A stretch of 64,000 bases of DNA. It comes from Paenilisteria rustica (lineage in GTDB: Bacteria; Bacillota; Bacilli; Lactobacillales; Listeriaceae). Positions 54,686 to 63,800 of the stretch are shown here, piece by piece. The first letter of the stretch is position 1, and each line of letters begins with the position of its first letter. The notes below the pieces were generated by a model. That model was not told the origin of the DNA and ran no database searches. It was given only the letters and a program-made list of their open reading frames with translations. The stretch lies in NCBI RefSeq assembly GCF_013820765.1, contig NZ_JABJVM010000014.1, forward strand, positions 19,585 through 83,584, read 5' to 3'. A program made the translations under genes and the position numbers.

Positions 54686-56164
54686 ATGTCAAAAAAAATT
54701 ATCATCATCGGCGCTGGTCCTGGTGGATTAGCCGCCGCCATGCTACTCACTGAACAAGGTCACGACGTACATATTTATGAAAAAGCTGCTGAGATTGGTG
54801 GGCGTACAGCACTTTTAAAGCAAGATGGTTTCTCTTTTGATTTAGGACCTACCGCTTTAAATATGCCAAACGTGTTGACCGCTTTATTTGCAGATTGTAA
54901 CCGCAACATTCAGGACTATATCAAACTTGTTTCCTTAGATCCACTTTATAGCCTCTATATAGAAGACATTATTTTTAGCCCCTCTTCGGACCAAGATAGA
55001 ACGAAAAAAGAAATCGCTCGTCTATTTCCTGGTGAGGAGGAACATTACGACCGGTTTATGCACGATAATGCCAAGAAAATGATTTACCTACTCCCTTTGT
55101 GGCAAGAGCCGTTCACATCTCTTTGGTCCCTATTTCGCCTGCGTACATTACGTGCGCTTCCGAGTCTCACACTTGGCAATCATTTAATCGACGAGCTTGC
55201 TAAATACTTTGAAGATAAACGACTGCGCTTAGCTTTTTCATTTGAAACGAAATTTTTAGGGATGTCGCCTTGGGAAACACCTGGTGCTTTTTCCGTCATA
55301 CCATTTGCCGAGCATTATTTCGGTATTTTTCATATTGTCGGTGGCATCAATCGTCTTTCCTATGCTATGAACGAAATTGTGCAGGAAAATGGCGGTAAAA
55401 TCCATCTGAATCAGCGCGTCCAACAAATAAATACTGCTTCAAAAAAAATCACTTCTATTACACTCGAAAGCGGCGAAACAGTGGAGGGCGATTACTTCTT
55501 TCTAAATGCAGATTTCGCTTATACGATGAGCCACCTTTTCTCCCAAACAAAAGCACCTGTTAATCTAAAAAAATTGGACAAAAAAAAATACTCCTGTTCC
55601 GGCTTTGTCATGTATCTCGGTTTAGACACAACACTTCCGCTGAACGTTCATACCGTCCTATTTCCAAGTGATTTCCGTATTCATATGGACGAAATTATGC
55701 GCCAAGGAATCATTCCAGACGATTTATCTATCCATATCACTTATCCTGTCGCAGTCGATAAAACGGTGGCCCCCAGAGATATGTCGACACTACGCATCCT
55801 TGTTCCCGTTCCTAACAACGAGAATGGTATTAATTGGGAAAAAGAACGTTCCGCCATGCGTCAGCTTATTTTAAAAACCATGGAGCAAAAACTTGATTTG
55901 ACAGATTTAGAGTCCCACATCCTCACTGAAAAAATTATCACACCAGATGATTGGGAAAAAGATTATCATATATACAAAGGAGCCATTTTCAACCTAACAC
56001 ACCAGCTCTCACAATTAGGTCCGTTTCGCCCCAACAAAATACCAGCCATCAAGAATATGAAAATCGTAGGTGGCGCGGCACATCCTGCCAATAGCCTCCC
56101 TTTCATTCTGGAAAGCGCAAATATTGTCGTACGCCAATTCAATAAAGAAATCACTAAGAACTAA
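54686..56164 (+). CDS. Phytoene desaturase (CrtI/CrtN)-family FAD oxidoreductase
   Basis: 492 residues. FAD-binding IIIIGAGPGGLAAAMLLTEQ (dinucleotide motif 9-18), YEKAAEIGGRTALLKQDGFS then FDLGPTALNMPNV, VVGG-type middle motif IFHIVGGINRLSYAMNEIV and C-terminal VGGAAHPANSLPFILESA. This is the carotenoid desaturase/saturase layout. Desaturates or oxidises a linear carotenoid at the membrane. It faces a CruF-type carotenoid membrane protein across a shared terminator. No phytoene or diapophytoene synthase is in the window, so the exact substrate is unknown. Confidence 0.85.
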   Translation: MSKKIIIIGAGPGGLAAAMLLTEQGHDVHIYEKAAEIGGRTALLKQDGFSFDLGPTALNMPNVLTALFADCNRNIQDYIKLVSLDPLYSLYIEDIIFSPSSDQDRTKKEIARLFPGEEEHYDRFMHDNAKKMIYLLPLWQEPFTSLWSLFRLRTLRALPSLTLGNHLIDELAKYFEDKRLRLAFSFETKFLGMSPWETPGAFSVIPFAEHYFGIFHIVGGINRLSYAMNEIVQENGGKIHLNQRVQQINTASKKITSITLESGETVEGDYFFLNADFAYTMSHLFSQTKAPVNLKKLDKKKYSCSGFVMYLGLDTTLPLNVHTVLFPSDFRIHMDEIMRQGIIPDDLSIHITYPVAVDKTVAPRDMSTLRILVPVPNNENGINWEKERSAMRQLILKTMEQKLDLTDLESHILTEKIITPDDWEKDYHIYKGAIFNLTHQLSQLGPFRPNKIPAIKNMKIVGGAAHPANSLPFILESANIVVRQFNKEITKN

Positions 56165-56200
56165 AAAACTGTTGCGCTTAACTCACGCAACAGTTTTTTT
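56163..56200 (+). terminator. Bidirectional terminator
   Basis: Arms AAAAAACTGTTGCG / CGCAACAGTTTTTT with a 9-base loop and T runs on both strands. Confidence 0.85.
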
Positions 56201-56983
56201 CTGTTTATCGCTTTCTAGACTAAAATAATAACAAGCAGTAAATATGATATTCCCTATCAGTGTCACTAGTAAAATACTCCACAATCCCATAAAGTAACCT
56301 AGCACGAGGAAGAATGACAGAACAATCCAATAAACAAGGACCAGTTCTGATTTTAGCGTTGGGAAATGTAGTTTTCCCCATTGATCCGTTAAACTAAGCA
56401 TGAAGTAAATCATCAAATGGAGGATAAGTCCTAACATCCACCAATTCGCGGCATCTGTCATTTGAATAATAGTCAGTGTTGAACTATCTAGCGCGGTTTG
56501 CTTCACTTGCATAGCCACCGGTTCTATCAGCATCTCGAACACCATCACCATCGTCGCCCCGATAACCGCATAAATCCCTCCACGAATCCAATCTATTCTA
56601 ATTTTCAACGTTATTTCCCGGGAAATAACATGCGTTCCAACAATCAGAACTAACCAAATAAACCCAAATGCAACAGGTATTCCATTGATGACAAGACCAA
56701 AATCCGTTGTGACATCGTTCGCCTGTCCAGCATTAGTGAGACTCGTTTGCATCCATTCAATACTCGTACTAACCGCAAAAACTAATATCGTAATTGCCGA
56801 ACCAAGTCCCTTACCATATTGTAAAATTAAAAATATAACCGCAAAAATACCTGAAACAATAAAGAACAAAGCGTGGATCTCAGTTAAGCGAAGTGGCAGT
56901 ACATTGAGAACAATCAATATTACTGCAACGAAAAAGAGCGCCATATAGAGCCAAACGCAAAATCGAAATCTTTTTTCTATCAT
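56183..56983 (-). CDS. CruF-like carotenoid biosynthesis membrane protein (PF04240-like)
   Basis: 266 residues with about seven membrane helices. VSTSIEWMQTSLTNAGQAND, then a conserved NGIPVAFGFIWLVLI segment, resemble the EW...G-P--W pattern of the Caroten_synth family (carotenoid 1',2'-hydratase CruF and relatives). ATG 56983 is preferred, with AGGAG 12 bases upstream; a TTG at 56995 abuts that motif. The convergent neighbour is a carotenoid desaturase-like enzyme, which supports the family call. Activity not shown. Confidence 0.6.
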   Translation of the reverse strand: MIEKRFRFCVWLYMALFFVAVILIVLNVLPLRLTEIHALFFIVSGIFAVIFLILQYGKGLGSAITILVFAVSTSIEWMQTSLTNAGQANDVTTDFGLVINGIPVAFGFIWLVLIVGTHVISREITLKIRIDWIRGGIYAVIGATMVMVFEMLIEPVAMQVKQTALDSSTLTIIQMTDAANWWMLGLILHLMIYFMLSLTDQWGKLHFPTLKSELVLVYWIVLSFFLVLGYFMGLWSILLVTLIGNIIFTACYYFSLESDKQKKTVA

Positions 56984-57139
56984 GAAAGCAATCAACTCCT
57001 ATCCCCTAATTATAAATGATTTCAGCAAAACTACAATCAATTACAAAAAAACATACATTTAAAAGAGTTCCTTGTTGCTAAATATCTTCTTTTCTATTAA
57101 AGTATTCATAGATGGTAATGGAGTAAAGAGGTGTAAAAA

Positions 57140-57751
57140 TTGAAAAGCAGCAAGATTGATTACCGCCTTTATTTAGGCATCTTATTAGCAGCTGGTTTAA
57201 TGTATGTCACATTTGAATATGCTTCTGTATTTTGGTACTTATACGGAGCATCCATGCTGTTTCTTATTAGTTGGGTCGTATTAAATGACGAATTAAAAAA
57301 ACAATTTTCAATCCTAAAAAATATAATTCCAGGTATTTTTAGTGGTATTATCCTTTATATCTTATTTTATATCGGTGCGCTACTACTGAAATTTATTCCA
57401 GGCAATTTCGACGCACTTGTTGCTAAAGGATATGGAAAATATGAACCGGAATCACTACTCATTTGGCTTTTACTTGTTATCGCCATTGTTCCAGGAGAAG
57501 AAATTTTCTGGCGTGGTTTTGTACTAAAACGATTAGAGCATGACCTAATTCCGTGGGTTGCTGTTTTGATAATGGCCACTTTAAACGGGGCATTGATGTT
57601 GTTCAGTGGCAATTTCATTATTGCTTTAGCAGCAGCATTAGCCTCTGTATACTGGGGATTTATTTACGTCAAGCGTCCAAGTTTATCGCTCTTAATCATT
57701 TCGCATTTAACGTTTAATTTATTATTATTACTAATCTTACCAATCTATTAA
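57140..57751 (+). CDS. CPBP-family intramembrane protein, probably metalloprotease-like
   Basis: 203 residues with about six or seven hydrophobic segments. The CPBP/Abi motif 1 EEIFWRGFVLKRLE (EExxxR) is intact and motif 3 SHLTFNLLL has a histidine, but motif 2, usually FxxxH, reads MATLNGALML without a histidine. It may therefore be non-proteolytic. TTG start at 57140 with AAAGAGGTG 8 bases upstream. Confidence 0.75.
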   Translation: MKSSKIDYRLYLGILLAAGLMYVTFEYASVFWYLYGASMLFLISWVVLNDELKKQFSILKNIIPGIFSGIILYILFYIGALLLKFIPGNFDALVAKGYGKYEPESLLIWLLLVIAIVPGEEIFWRGFVLKRLEHDLIPWVAVLIMATLNGALMLFSGNFIIALAAALASVYWGFIYVKRPSLSLLIISHLTFNLLLLLILPIY

Positions 57752-57776
57752 CTAGTACGAAACATAGTATCCCGAA

Positions 57777-57815
57777 ATAAAGTCGGCATGTCTGTAACAG
57801 ACGTGCCGACTTTGT
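57777..57815 (+). terminator. Terminator of the CPBP gene
   Basis: Arms AAAGTCGGCATGTCTG / CAGACGTGCCGACTTT (one wobble pair) with a two-base loop, followed by GTTTTC. Confidence 0.8.
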
Positions 57816-57942
57816 TTTCATTCGAATCTGAAGCAAGATTCCTGTTATGGTAAATAATTATCTTGTCCATTATTTTTGGTAAGGCGTCCTGTATTCAGTT
57901 CTAGAAACCTTGTATCAACGTCTATTCGTGTTATTCATAGGT

Positions 57943-58047
57943 ATATTGGGGTTGTAACTCATTTCATTTCGCACAGCCGGGAAGGATTACATGTTCGCTT
58001 TGCTCTCATGCATATTGGGGCTGTAGCTCATTTCATTTCGCACAGCC
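57943..58047. repeat. Pair of 35-bp direct repeats
   Basis: TATTGGGGTTGTAACTCATT and TTCATTTCGCACAGCC at 57943-57977 recur at 58013-58047 with two differences. The second copy also forms a GGGGCTGT ... ACAGCCCC inverted repeat. The surrounding 57816-58101 carries no gene. Confidence 0.75.
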
Positions 58048-58101
58048 CCAACAATGCGAGCGCTTTTCGCCGATTTACCTAGGTTATGAGCTAAACCTAG
58101 T

Positions 58102-58773
58102 TTATTTATCGCGGACTTCTACGCGCCCATTTGAAAAGCCTATTACAATGGATGAGGCGTAGTTTAAGAATAAGCCATTCTCTACAACGCCTGGTAAATT
58201 ATTTAGCCAATCATTCAGAGCTTCTGGTTGCGTTATTTCTTTCATTTGTAAATCTAGAATGTAGTTCTGGCTATCTGTTAAATAAATGCTGCCATCTTCA
58301 TGATGGCGTAATATCGGGTTATAGCCTTTCGCTTCCAACTGACGTTCGACTTGTTTATATCCAAATGGAACCACCTCGACGGGCAATGGAAATGCTCCTA
58401 GTGTCGCGACTACTTTATCTTCGCCAACAACCCAAATACTTTTTTTCGATGCATGAGCTACCAGTTTTTCAAATAAAAGAGCCCCGCCACCGCCTTTTAC
58501 GCCTCGAAACGCTGCATCTACTTCGTCCGCTCCATCAATGGTCAAATCAATTTCCGTGACGTCGTTCAAGTCCATTAAAGGAATATTTCGCTCCAACGCT
58601 AGCTTTTCAGTTGCCTTGGAAGTAACGACACCTGTCACATTTAAACCTTCCGCCACTCGATCACCTAATTTTTGAATCATGTAATATGCTGTTGATCCTG
58701 TTCCTAACCCTACAACCATACCATCTTGAATATACTCACATGCTTTTTCTCCCGCAATTTGCTTGCTATTCAC
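58102..58773 (-). CDS. rpiA: Ribose-5-phosphate isomerase A
   Basis: 223 residues. VVGLGTGSTAYYMIQKLGDR, IDLTIDGADEVD and VKGGGGALLFEKL are the active-site motifs (catalytic Glu in LLFEKLVA). Interconverts ribose-5-P and ribulose-5-P. GTG 58773 is chosen because GAGGGGG lies 9 bases upstream and the homologous proteins begin near NSKQIAGEKA; ATGs at 58782 and 58800 sit on or too close to Shine-Dalgarno sequences. Confidence 0.9.
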   Translation of the reverse strand: MNSKQIAGEKACEYIQDGMVVGLGTGSTAYYMIQKLGDRVAEGLNVTGVVTSKATEKLALERNIPLMDLNDVTEIDLTIDGADEVDAAFRGVKGGGGALLFEKLVAHASKKSIWVVGEDKVVATLGAFPLPVEVVPFGYKQVERQLEAKGYNPILRHHEDGSIYLTDSQNYILDLQMKEITQPEALNDWLNNLPGVVENGLFLNYASSIVIGFSNGRVEVRDK

Positions 58774-59242
58774 TACTCCCATCCCCCTCAAAAATTTCAT
58801 ACTCCCTTCATTATATAGAATTTCCAATGATTCGCATAGCTGTATCCTATATTCCTCTAAATAATAATATTACAAGTCGACATATTACAGTATTTAAATA
58901 CCAATTAACAACTATAAAAGACCTTTAATTGGAAAAAGAAAACTTTTTTAAAAAATTCACAAAAAGTTCATAATTACAGCTCCAAACCTAGTAGAATCGG
59001 CTTTGTATCGCTATTATTTTACTTAATTAATATCCAAGTGTGTTTTTCTATACTTTTAAAAGAGTTTTTTCATCTATATTTTGTTCCGAAAAAGCTATTT
59101 TTGACTCTCCTGTAGCATCGCTTGCACAACCTTACAAAAATGTAATTGGACATTTCGAGATAAATGCGTTACATTATATAAATACATGACACTCTATTTT
59201 AACAATTGTAATATTAAAGAAACATAAGAGGTGATTTGCGAC
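58774..59242. other. Divergent intergenic region between rpiA and dlt
   Basis: 470 A/T-rich bases without a gene. It must hold the rpiA and dlt promoters; a TTACATTATATAAATACATG stretch near 59168-59187 is a candidate -10 area for dlt. AGAGGTG lies upstream of dltX. Confidence 0.5.
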
Positions 59243-59389
59243 ATGAAGAAATGGAAAGCGGCGATGTTCCATCCAACGGCTATTTTTATCTGGAAAACAT
59301 TATTTTATCTGGTTGTTTTACTTGGCTTGCTTTGGTTCTATGGCTTCAAAAATCCGAACGATACTACATTTATTTATAATGAATTTTAA
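59243..59389 (+). CDS. dltX: DltX, small membrane protein of the D-alanylation system
   Basis: 48 residues: MKKWKAAMFHPTAIFIWKTL then FYLVVLLGLLWFYGF and a conserved FIYNEF C-terminus. One membrane helix, with the C-terminal end outside, where it is thought to help carry D-alanine to teichoic acid. It sits immediately before dltA, 21 bases away, as in other Firmicutes. Often missed because of size. AGAGGTG lies 10 bases upstream of ATG 59243. Confidence 0.93.
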   Translation: MKKWKAAMFHPTAIFIWKTLFYLVVLLGLLWFYGFKNPNDTTFIYNEF

Positions 59390-59410
59390 AAAGAAAAGAG
59401 GCGATTACGA

Positions 59411-60952
59411 ATGAGTGTATCTTTTTTCACCACTTCGATTAATGAACGTATTGATGAATGGGCACTTAAGACACCTAATAAATCTTGTTATGATTACAAT
59501 AACGAGTCACTGACATACCGTGAACTGAAGGAGCAATCAGACGCATTAGCAGTCTTTTTATTGCAAGAGCTAGAGGATGATTTTGCACCTATCTTAGTTT
59601 ATGGACATATGGATGCTTCACAAATTGTTACCTTCCTTGCTTGTTCTAAAGCGGGACGCGCGTATGTTCCAATCGATTCGTCCATGCCTACTGATCGTAT
59701 CAAGCAGATAACAGAAGTCGCGCAACCAAGCGTCATTCTTTGTACAGCTGATTTACCCGCCGAGGCAAAAGTTGCAGAAATAAGTATCCTTGATTCAGAA
59801 CAATTGCAAGAAATTATCGCGCGTAATGAAGGGCGAGCACCCGACTATTCAAACTTTGTGAAAGCAGAAGATAATTATTACATCATCTTCACATCGGGTA
59901 GCACGGGGGTTCCAAAAGGCGTGCAGATCAGTCACAATAACCTCGTTAGCTTTACGAATTGGATACTCCAAGATTTTCAGATTCAAGAAGGTGCTCGTTT
60001 TCTAAATCAAGCACCCTACTCGTTTGACTTATCTGTCATGGATCTTTATCCGTGTTTACTTGCTGGTGGGACGCTTGTGCCGCTAGATAAGACAGTTAGC
60101 ACCAACTTGAAGAGTTTATATGAAGCCATCCCAAGTTTAGAAGTAAATGTTTGGGTTTCTACGCCTTCTTTTGTTGATATCTGCTTGATGGACAAGAACT
60201 TTAATGGAGAAAACAACCCATCTATTACACACTTCCTATTTTGTGGGGAAGTTTTGACTAAGGAGACAGCGCAAATGCTCCTTAATCGTTTCCCAGAAGC
60301 TACTGTTTACAACACGTATGGGCCAACTGAGGCAACCGTTGCTGTAACAAATGTAGTCATCGATGAAAGCAACGTCAACACGTATCCTAGCCTGCCTCTT
60401 GGGCGTATTAAACCTGACACGAGACTTGCTATCTTAGATGAAGATGGTTTGCCTGTTCCAAATGGTGAAAAAGGGGAAATCGTCCTGATTGGTCCAAGTG
60501 TTTCGAAGGGTTACCTTAATGAACCGGAAAAAACTGCTGCTGTTTTTTATACGGACGAGCCATTCCAAGCTTACAAAACTGGTGATTGTGGCACGATTAT
60601 TGATGGTATGCTCTTTTTCCAAGGGCGGCTTGATTTCCAGATTAAACTTCACGGATATCGCATCGAACTTGAAGATATTGAAAATAATTTAAAAGAAGTA
60701 AGCTATATTCGCTCTTGTATTGTCGTTCCAAAAATGCGCGAGGGAAAAGTGGATAGTTTAGTTGCCTTCGTGGTTCCTTCTGAGCATGATTTTGAGAAGG
60801 AGTACAAACTAAGCGCAGCTATCAAAAAAGAACTCGCAGAATCGATGCCTAGCTACATGATTCCACGTAAATGGGTGTATAAAGAGGAACTCCCACTAAC
60901 GATGAATGGCAAAATTGACCGCAAGCAGCTTTCCAGTGAGGTGAACACATGA
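59411..60952 (+). CDS. dltA: D-alanine--D-alanyl carrier protein ligase
   Basis: 513 residues, adenylate-forming enzyme. P-loop TSGSTGVPKG (161-170), LNQAPYSFDLSVMDLYP, NTYGPTEATVAV, TGDCGTIIDG and catalytic Lys in MNGKIDRKQL near the end. Activates D-alanine and loads it on DltC. Overlaps dltB by 4 bases. Confidence 0.96.
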   Translation: MSVSFFTTSINERIDEWALKTPNKSCYDYNNESLTYRELKEQSDALAVFLLQELEDDFAPILVYGHMDASQIVTFLACSKAGRAYVPIDSSMPTDRIKQITEVAQPSVILCTADLPAEAKVAEISILDSEQLQEIIARNEGRAPDYSNFVKAEDNYYIIFTSGSTGVPKGVQISHNNLVSFTNWILQDFQIQEGARFLNQAPYSFDLSVMDLYPCLLAGGTLVPLDKTVSTNLKSLYEAIPSLEVNVWVSTPSFVDICLMDKNFNGENNPSITHFLFCGEVLTKETAQMLLNRFPEATVYNTYGPTEATVAVTNVVIDESNVNTYPSLPLGRIKPDTRLAILDEDGLPVPNGEKGEIVLIGPSVSKGYLNEPEKTAAVFYTDEPFQAYKTGDCGTIIDGMLFFQGRLDFQIKLHGYRIELEDIENNLKEVSYIRSCIVVPKMREGKVDSLVAFVVPSEHDFEKEYKLSAAIKKELAESMPSYMIPRKWVYKEELPLTMNGKIDRKQLSSEVNT

Positions 60953-62127
60953 CAACGCCATACGGATCAATACTCTATTTTGCAGTATTGTTCGCCTTTT
61001 TAGCACCAATTGTGATTGCTGGCTTACTCGGTAAGAGAATGCCTGTTTACAATGCTTTTGTGACATTGGTCTTCATTTATATGATGTTTGCTAGCAACAC
61101 AATTCAAGCTATTGCCTTGATTGTATTCGTATTTTGGCAATTAGCGCTCGTAAGGCTTTACTTTAATTATCGGCAAAAGAGCAATCATGGTGGCATTTTC
61201 GTAGTTGCTCTCATTCTCTCCATCTTGCCACTCTTCATTGTAAAAGCACAGCCGTTACTCGCAGCGAACGCAACTATGATTGGTTTTCTCGGGATATCGT
61301 ACTTAACTTTTAAAGCCGCGCAAATGATCATGGAGACGCGTGATGGTTTGATTAAAGAGTTGAATTCGTGGGATTTCATTAACTTCCTACTATTCTTCCC
61401 GACGCTGTCATCCGGCCCTATCGATCGTTTCCGTCGCTTTAAAAAAGAAGCCGACTCACCTATAGATCCTGATAAATATGCAAATTTACTTAATCGTGGT
61501 ATTTTCCTTATTTTCTTAGGTTTTCTATACAAATTCATTATCGCCTATGTGATTCAAACGAATGCGATAACTGGTCTTGAGTATAACCTCCATCATCACG
61601 TTCAATTTGGCTGGAGCTTAGTTGGTTATATGTATGCCTACAGTATGTATTTATTCTTTGATTTCGCGGGCTACAGTGCTTTTGCGGTTGGGGTTAGTTA
61701 CTTGATGGGTGTGCAGACGCCGATGAACTTTAACAAACCATTCGCAAGTCGCAACATTAAAGAGTTCTGGAATCGCTGGCACATGACGCTATCTTTCTGG
61801 TTCCGCGATTTCGTCTTTATGCGTCTGGTTTTCTGGATGACAAAGAAGAAGTTTTTCAAAAGCAAGTTTACCGTGGCTTACATCGCCTATTTCGTGAATT
61901 TTTTAATCATGGGTATGTGGCACGGACTTCATTGGTATTACATCGTTTACGGGCTTTATCAGGCGGTATTAATTGTCGGATTCGACCTCTTCGAACGTTG
62001 GAATAAGAAAAAGAAATTCTATCCTAAAAATAAAGTCACCAACGTGATTGGTATTGTGATTACATTCCAATTCGTCTGCTTTGGCTTCCTGATTTTCTCA
62101 GGTATTTTTGACAAAATTAGTTTTTAA
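60949..62127 (+). CDS. dltB: D-alanyl transfer protein DltB (MBOAT)
   Basis: 392 residues with about eleven helices. MBOAT core with FFDFAGYSAFAVGVSYLMG, NFNKPFASRNIKEFWNRWHM and the catalytic histidine in MGMWHGLHWYYIVYG. Moves D-alanine from DltC across the membrane. Coupled to dltA by ATGA. Confidence 0.96.
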   Translation: MTTPYGSILYFAVLFAFLAPIVIAGLLGKRMPVYNAFVTLVFIYMMFASNTIQAIALIVFVFWQLALVRLYFNYRQKSNHGGIFVVALILSILPLFIVKAQPLLAANATMIGFLGISYLTFKAAQMIMETRDGLIKELNSWDFINFLLFFPTLSSGPIDRFRRFKKEADSPIDPDKYANLLNRGIFLIFLGFLYKFIIAYVIQTNAITGLEYNLHHHVQFGWSLVGYMYAYSMYLFFDFAGYSAFAVGVSYLMGVQTPMNFNKPFASRNIKEFWNRWHMTLSFWFRDFVFMRLVFWMTKKKFFKSKFTVAYIAYFVNFLIMGMWHGLHWYYIVYGLYQAVLIVGFDLFERWNKKKKFYPKNKVTNVIGIVITFQFVCFGFLIFSGIFDKISF

Positions 62128-62153
62128 ATAAAATGATAAGGTGGTAAAATATT

Positions 62154-62390
62154 ATGGCATTTCGCGAAGACGTATTAGAAATTTTAGAAGAGATTACAGA
62201 ATCAGAGGAAGTTGTGGAAAACACATCGGTGAATCTGTTTGATGAAGGATTATTGGATTCGATGGCAACTGTTCAATTATTAATAGAAGTAGAATCACGC
62301 TTGGGCATCACTGTTCCTGTTTCAGAATTTGACCGTGACGAGTGGGCAACACCAGATCAAATCATTGCTAAACTTGAGGAATTAAAATGA
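62154..62390 (+). CDS. dltC: D-alanyl carrier protein
   Basis: 78 residues. Acyl-carrier-like with the phosphopantetheine serine S36 in [13 protein letters not shown]. Receives D-alanine from DltA. GGTGG upstream of ATG 62154; overlaps dltD by 4 bases. Confidence 0.96.
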   Translation: MAFREDVLEILEEITESEEVVENTSVNLFDEGLLDSMATVQLLIEVESRLGITVPVSEFDRDEWATPDQIIAKLEELK

Positions 62391-63658
62391 AAAAGAAACT
62401 TTGGATGACATTTGGGCCTTTGCTTATTGCAGGGGCTGTGTTCTTATTCATCCTGTTCGGCCCAAGCTCAATTTTTGGCGGTGTTTCAACTAATACCGTC
62501 AAAAAAAGCGCTACTTCTATGAATTCAGCTGTTGTGCAAGGTGTTGCCATTCAACAAAAAATGCTTGCGACAGATAAAACGTATGTACCTATTTTCGGCT
62601 CCTCGGAGTTATCACGTGTGGATCAATTCCATCCAAATGTCTTTACTGAGAAATACAATCGTGGCTATACGCCATTTCTTATTGGTCGTCCTGGTACGCA
62701 GTCCCTATCGCATTACTTAGATATTAAAGCGATGGGCAGTGAACTAAAAGGAAAGAAAGTCGTATTTGTATTATCACCACAATGGTTCCAACCAGCTGGC
62801 GTCGATGATGGTCACTTCGGTGGTAATTTCTCGCCACTTCAAGCGTATAAATTTGCGATGTCAGATGAGCGGCCTACTGCTGAAAGAAGGTACGCAGCAC
62901 GTAGATTGCTAAGTTACAAAGTTGTTAAAAATGATACAACTTTAGCGGCATTGCTTGAAAGTATCGCATCTCCTGGACCAAAAACCGAGGTGGATACATT
63001 TACGAAAACGGCGGCTGCAACGCAAATGAAGATTTTGCAACGAAAAGATGATTTAGATTCGAAGTTTATTCAAGGTTCTCGTGAAGAAAAAGTACAGAAG
63101 AACTTGAAGCTGCTTCCTGATACGTTGGATTATACAAAATTAGATGAATTGGCGACAAAAACGGGTGAATCCAAAGTCGGTTCAAATCCATTTTTTATCA
63201 AAGATTCTTACTACAAGAAGAAATTAGAGCCTACCATTAATCAGTTGAAGGATAGTCGCACGAATTTAAGTTATGATGATTCGCCTGAATATAGTGATTT
63301 ACAACTTGTCATGGATGCTTTTAAAGAGGTCGGCGCAGATGTGCTTTTCATCAATCCTCCTGTGAACGGACCTTGGTATGATTATATTGGCGCTTCTCGT
63401 GAGAAATTGCAGAAGTACTATGATAAGTCTGGGAAGCAAGTAACAGAGCAAGGCTTCCATTACTACGATATGTCGAGTTACAGTGATACCCCTTATTTCT
63501 TGGAGGACACGATTCATTTATCTTGGCGGGGTTGGGTTGCGATTGATAAACAAATAGATCAATTTATGAATGACAAAGCCAAACCTAAGTATGAGAAAAC
63601 GCCAAAACAGTTTTATTTCAATCAGATTCTCCCTCCCAAAAAGGAAGATAATAAGTAA
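62387..63658 (+). CDS. dltD: DltD, D-alanyl-lipoteichoic acid synthesis protein
   Basis: 423 residues with one N-terminal membrane helix (about 8-30) and an external SGNH-like domain: nucleophile Ser in [35 protein letters not shown] and the C-terminal [10 protein letters not shown] with catalytic Asp/His. Transfers D-alanine onto lipoteichoic acid outside the cell. Last gene of the operon. Confidence 0.95.
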   Translation: MKKKLWMTFGPLLIAGAVFLFILFGPSSIFGGVSTNTVKKSATSMNSAVVQGVAIQQKMLATDKTYVPIFGSSELSRVDQFHPNVFTEKYNRGYTPFLIGRPGTQSLSHYLDIKAMGSELKGKKVVFVLSPQWFQPAGVDDGHFGGNFSPLQAYKFAMSDERPTAERRYAARRLLSYKVVKNDTTLAALLESIASPGPKTEVDTFTKTAAATQMKILQRKDDLDSKFIQGSREEKVQKNLKLLPDTLDYTKLDELATKTGESKVGSNPFFIKDSYYKKKLEPTINQLKDSRTNLSYDDSPEYSDLQLVMDAFKEVGADVLFINPPVNGPWYDYIGASREKLQKYYDKSGKQVTEQGFHYYDMSSYSDTPYFLEDTIHLSWRGWVAIDKQIDQFMNDKAKPKYEKTPKQFYFNQILPPKKEDNK

Positions 63659-63669
63659 TGGTTCTATAA

Positions 63670-63708
63670 TAAATGTTGGGGTAGAAATTAATCTGCCTCA
63701 ACATTTTT
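63670..63708 (+). terminator. Terminator of the dlt operon
   Basis: Arms AAATGTTGGGG / CCTCAACATTT (one mismatch) followed by TTTTGTTC. Confidence 0.8.
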
Positions 63709-63800
63709 TTGTTCTTATTTCAAGACAAAAAAATACACAGTAATATCAAAATCCTTTAAGATAAAAGTGACCAAACCCAATCCAAAGGAGCGATATTACC

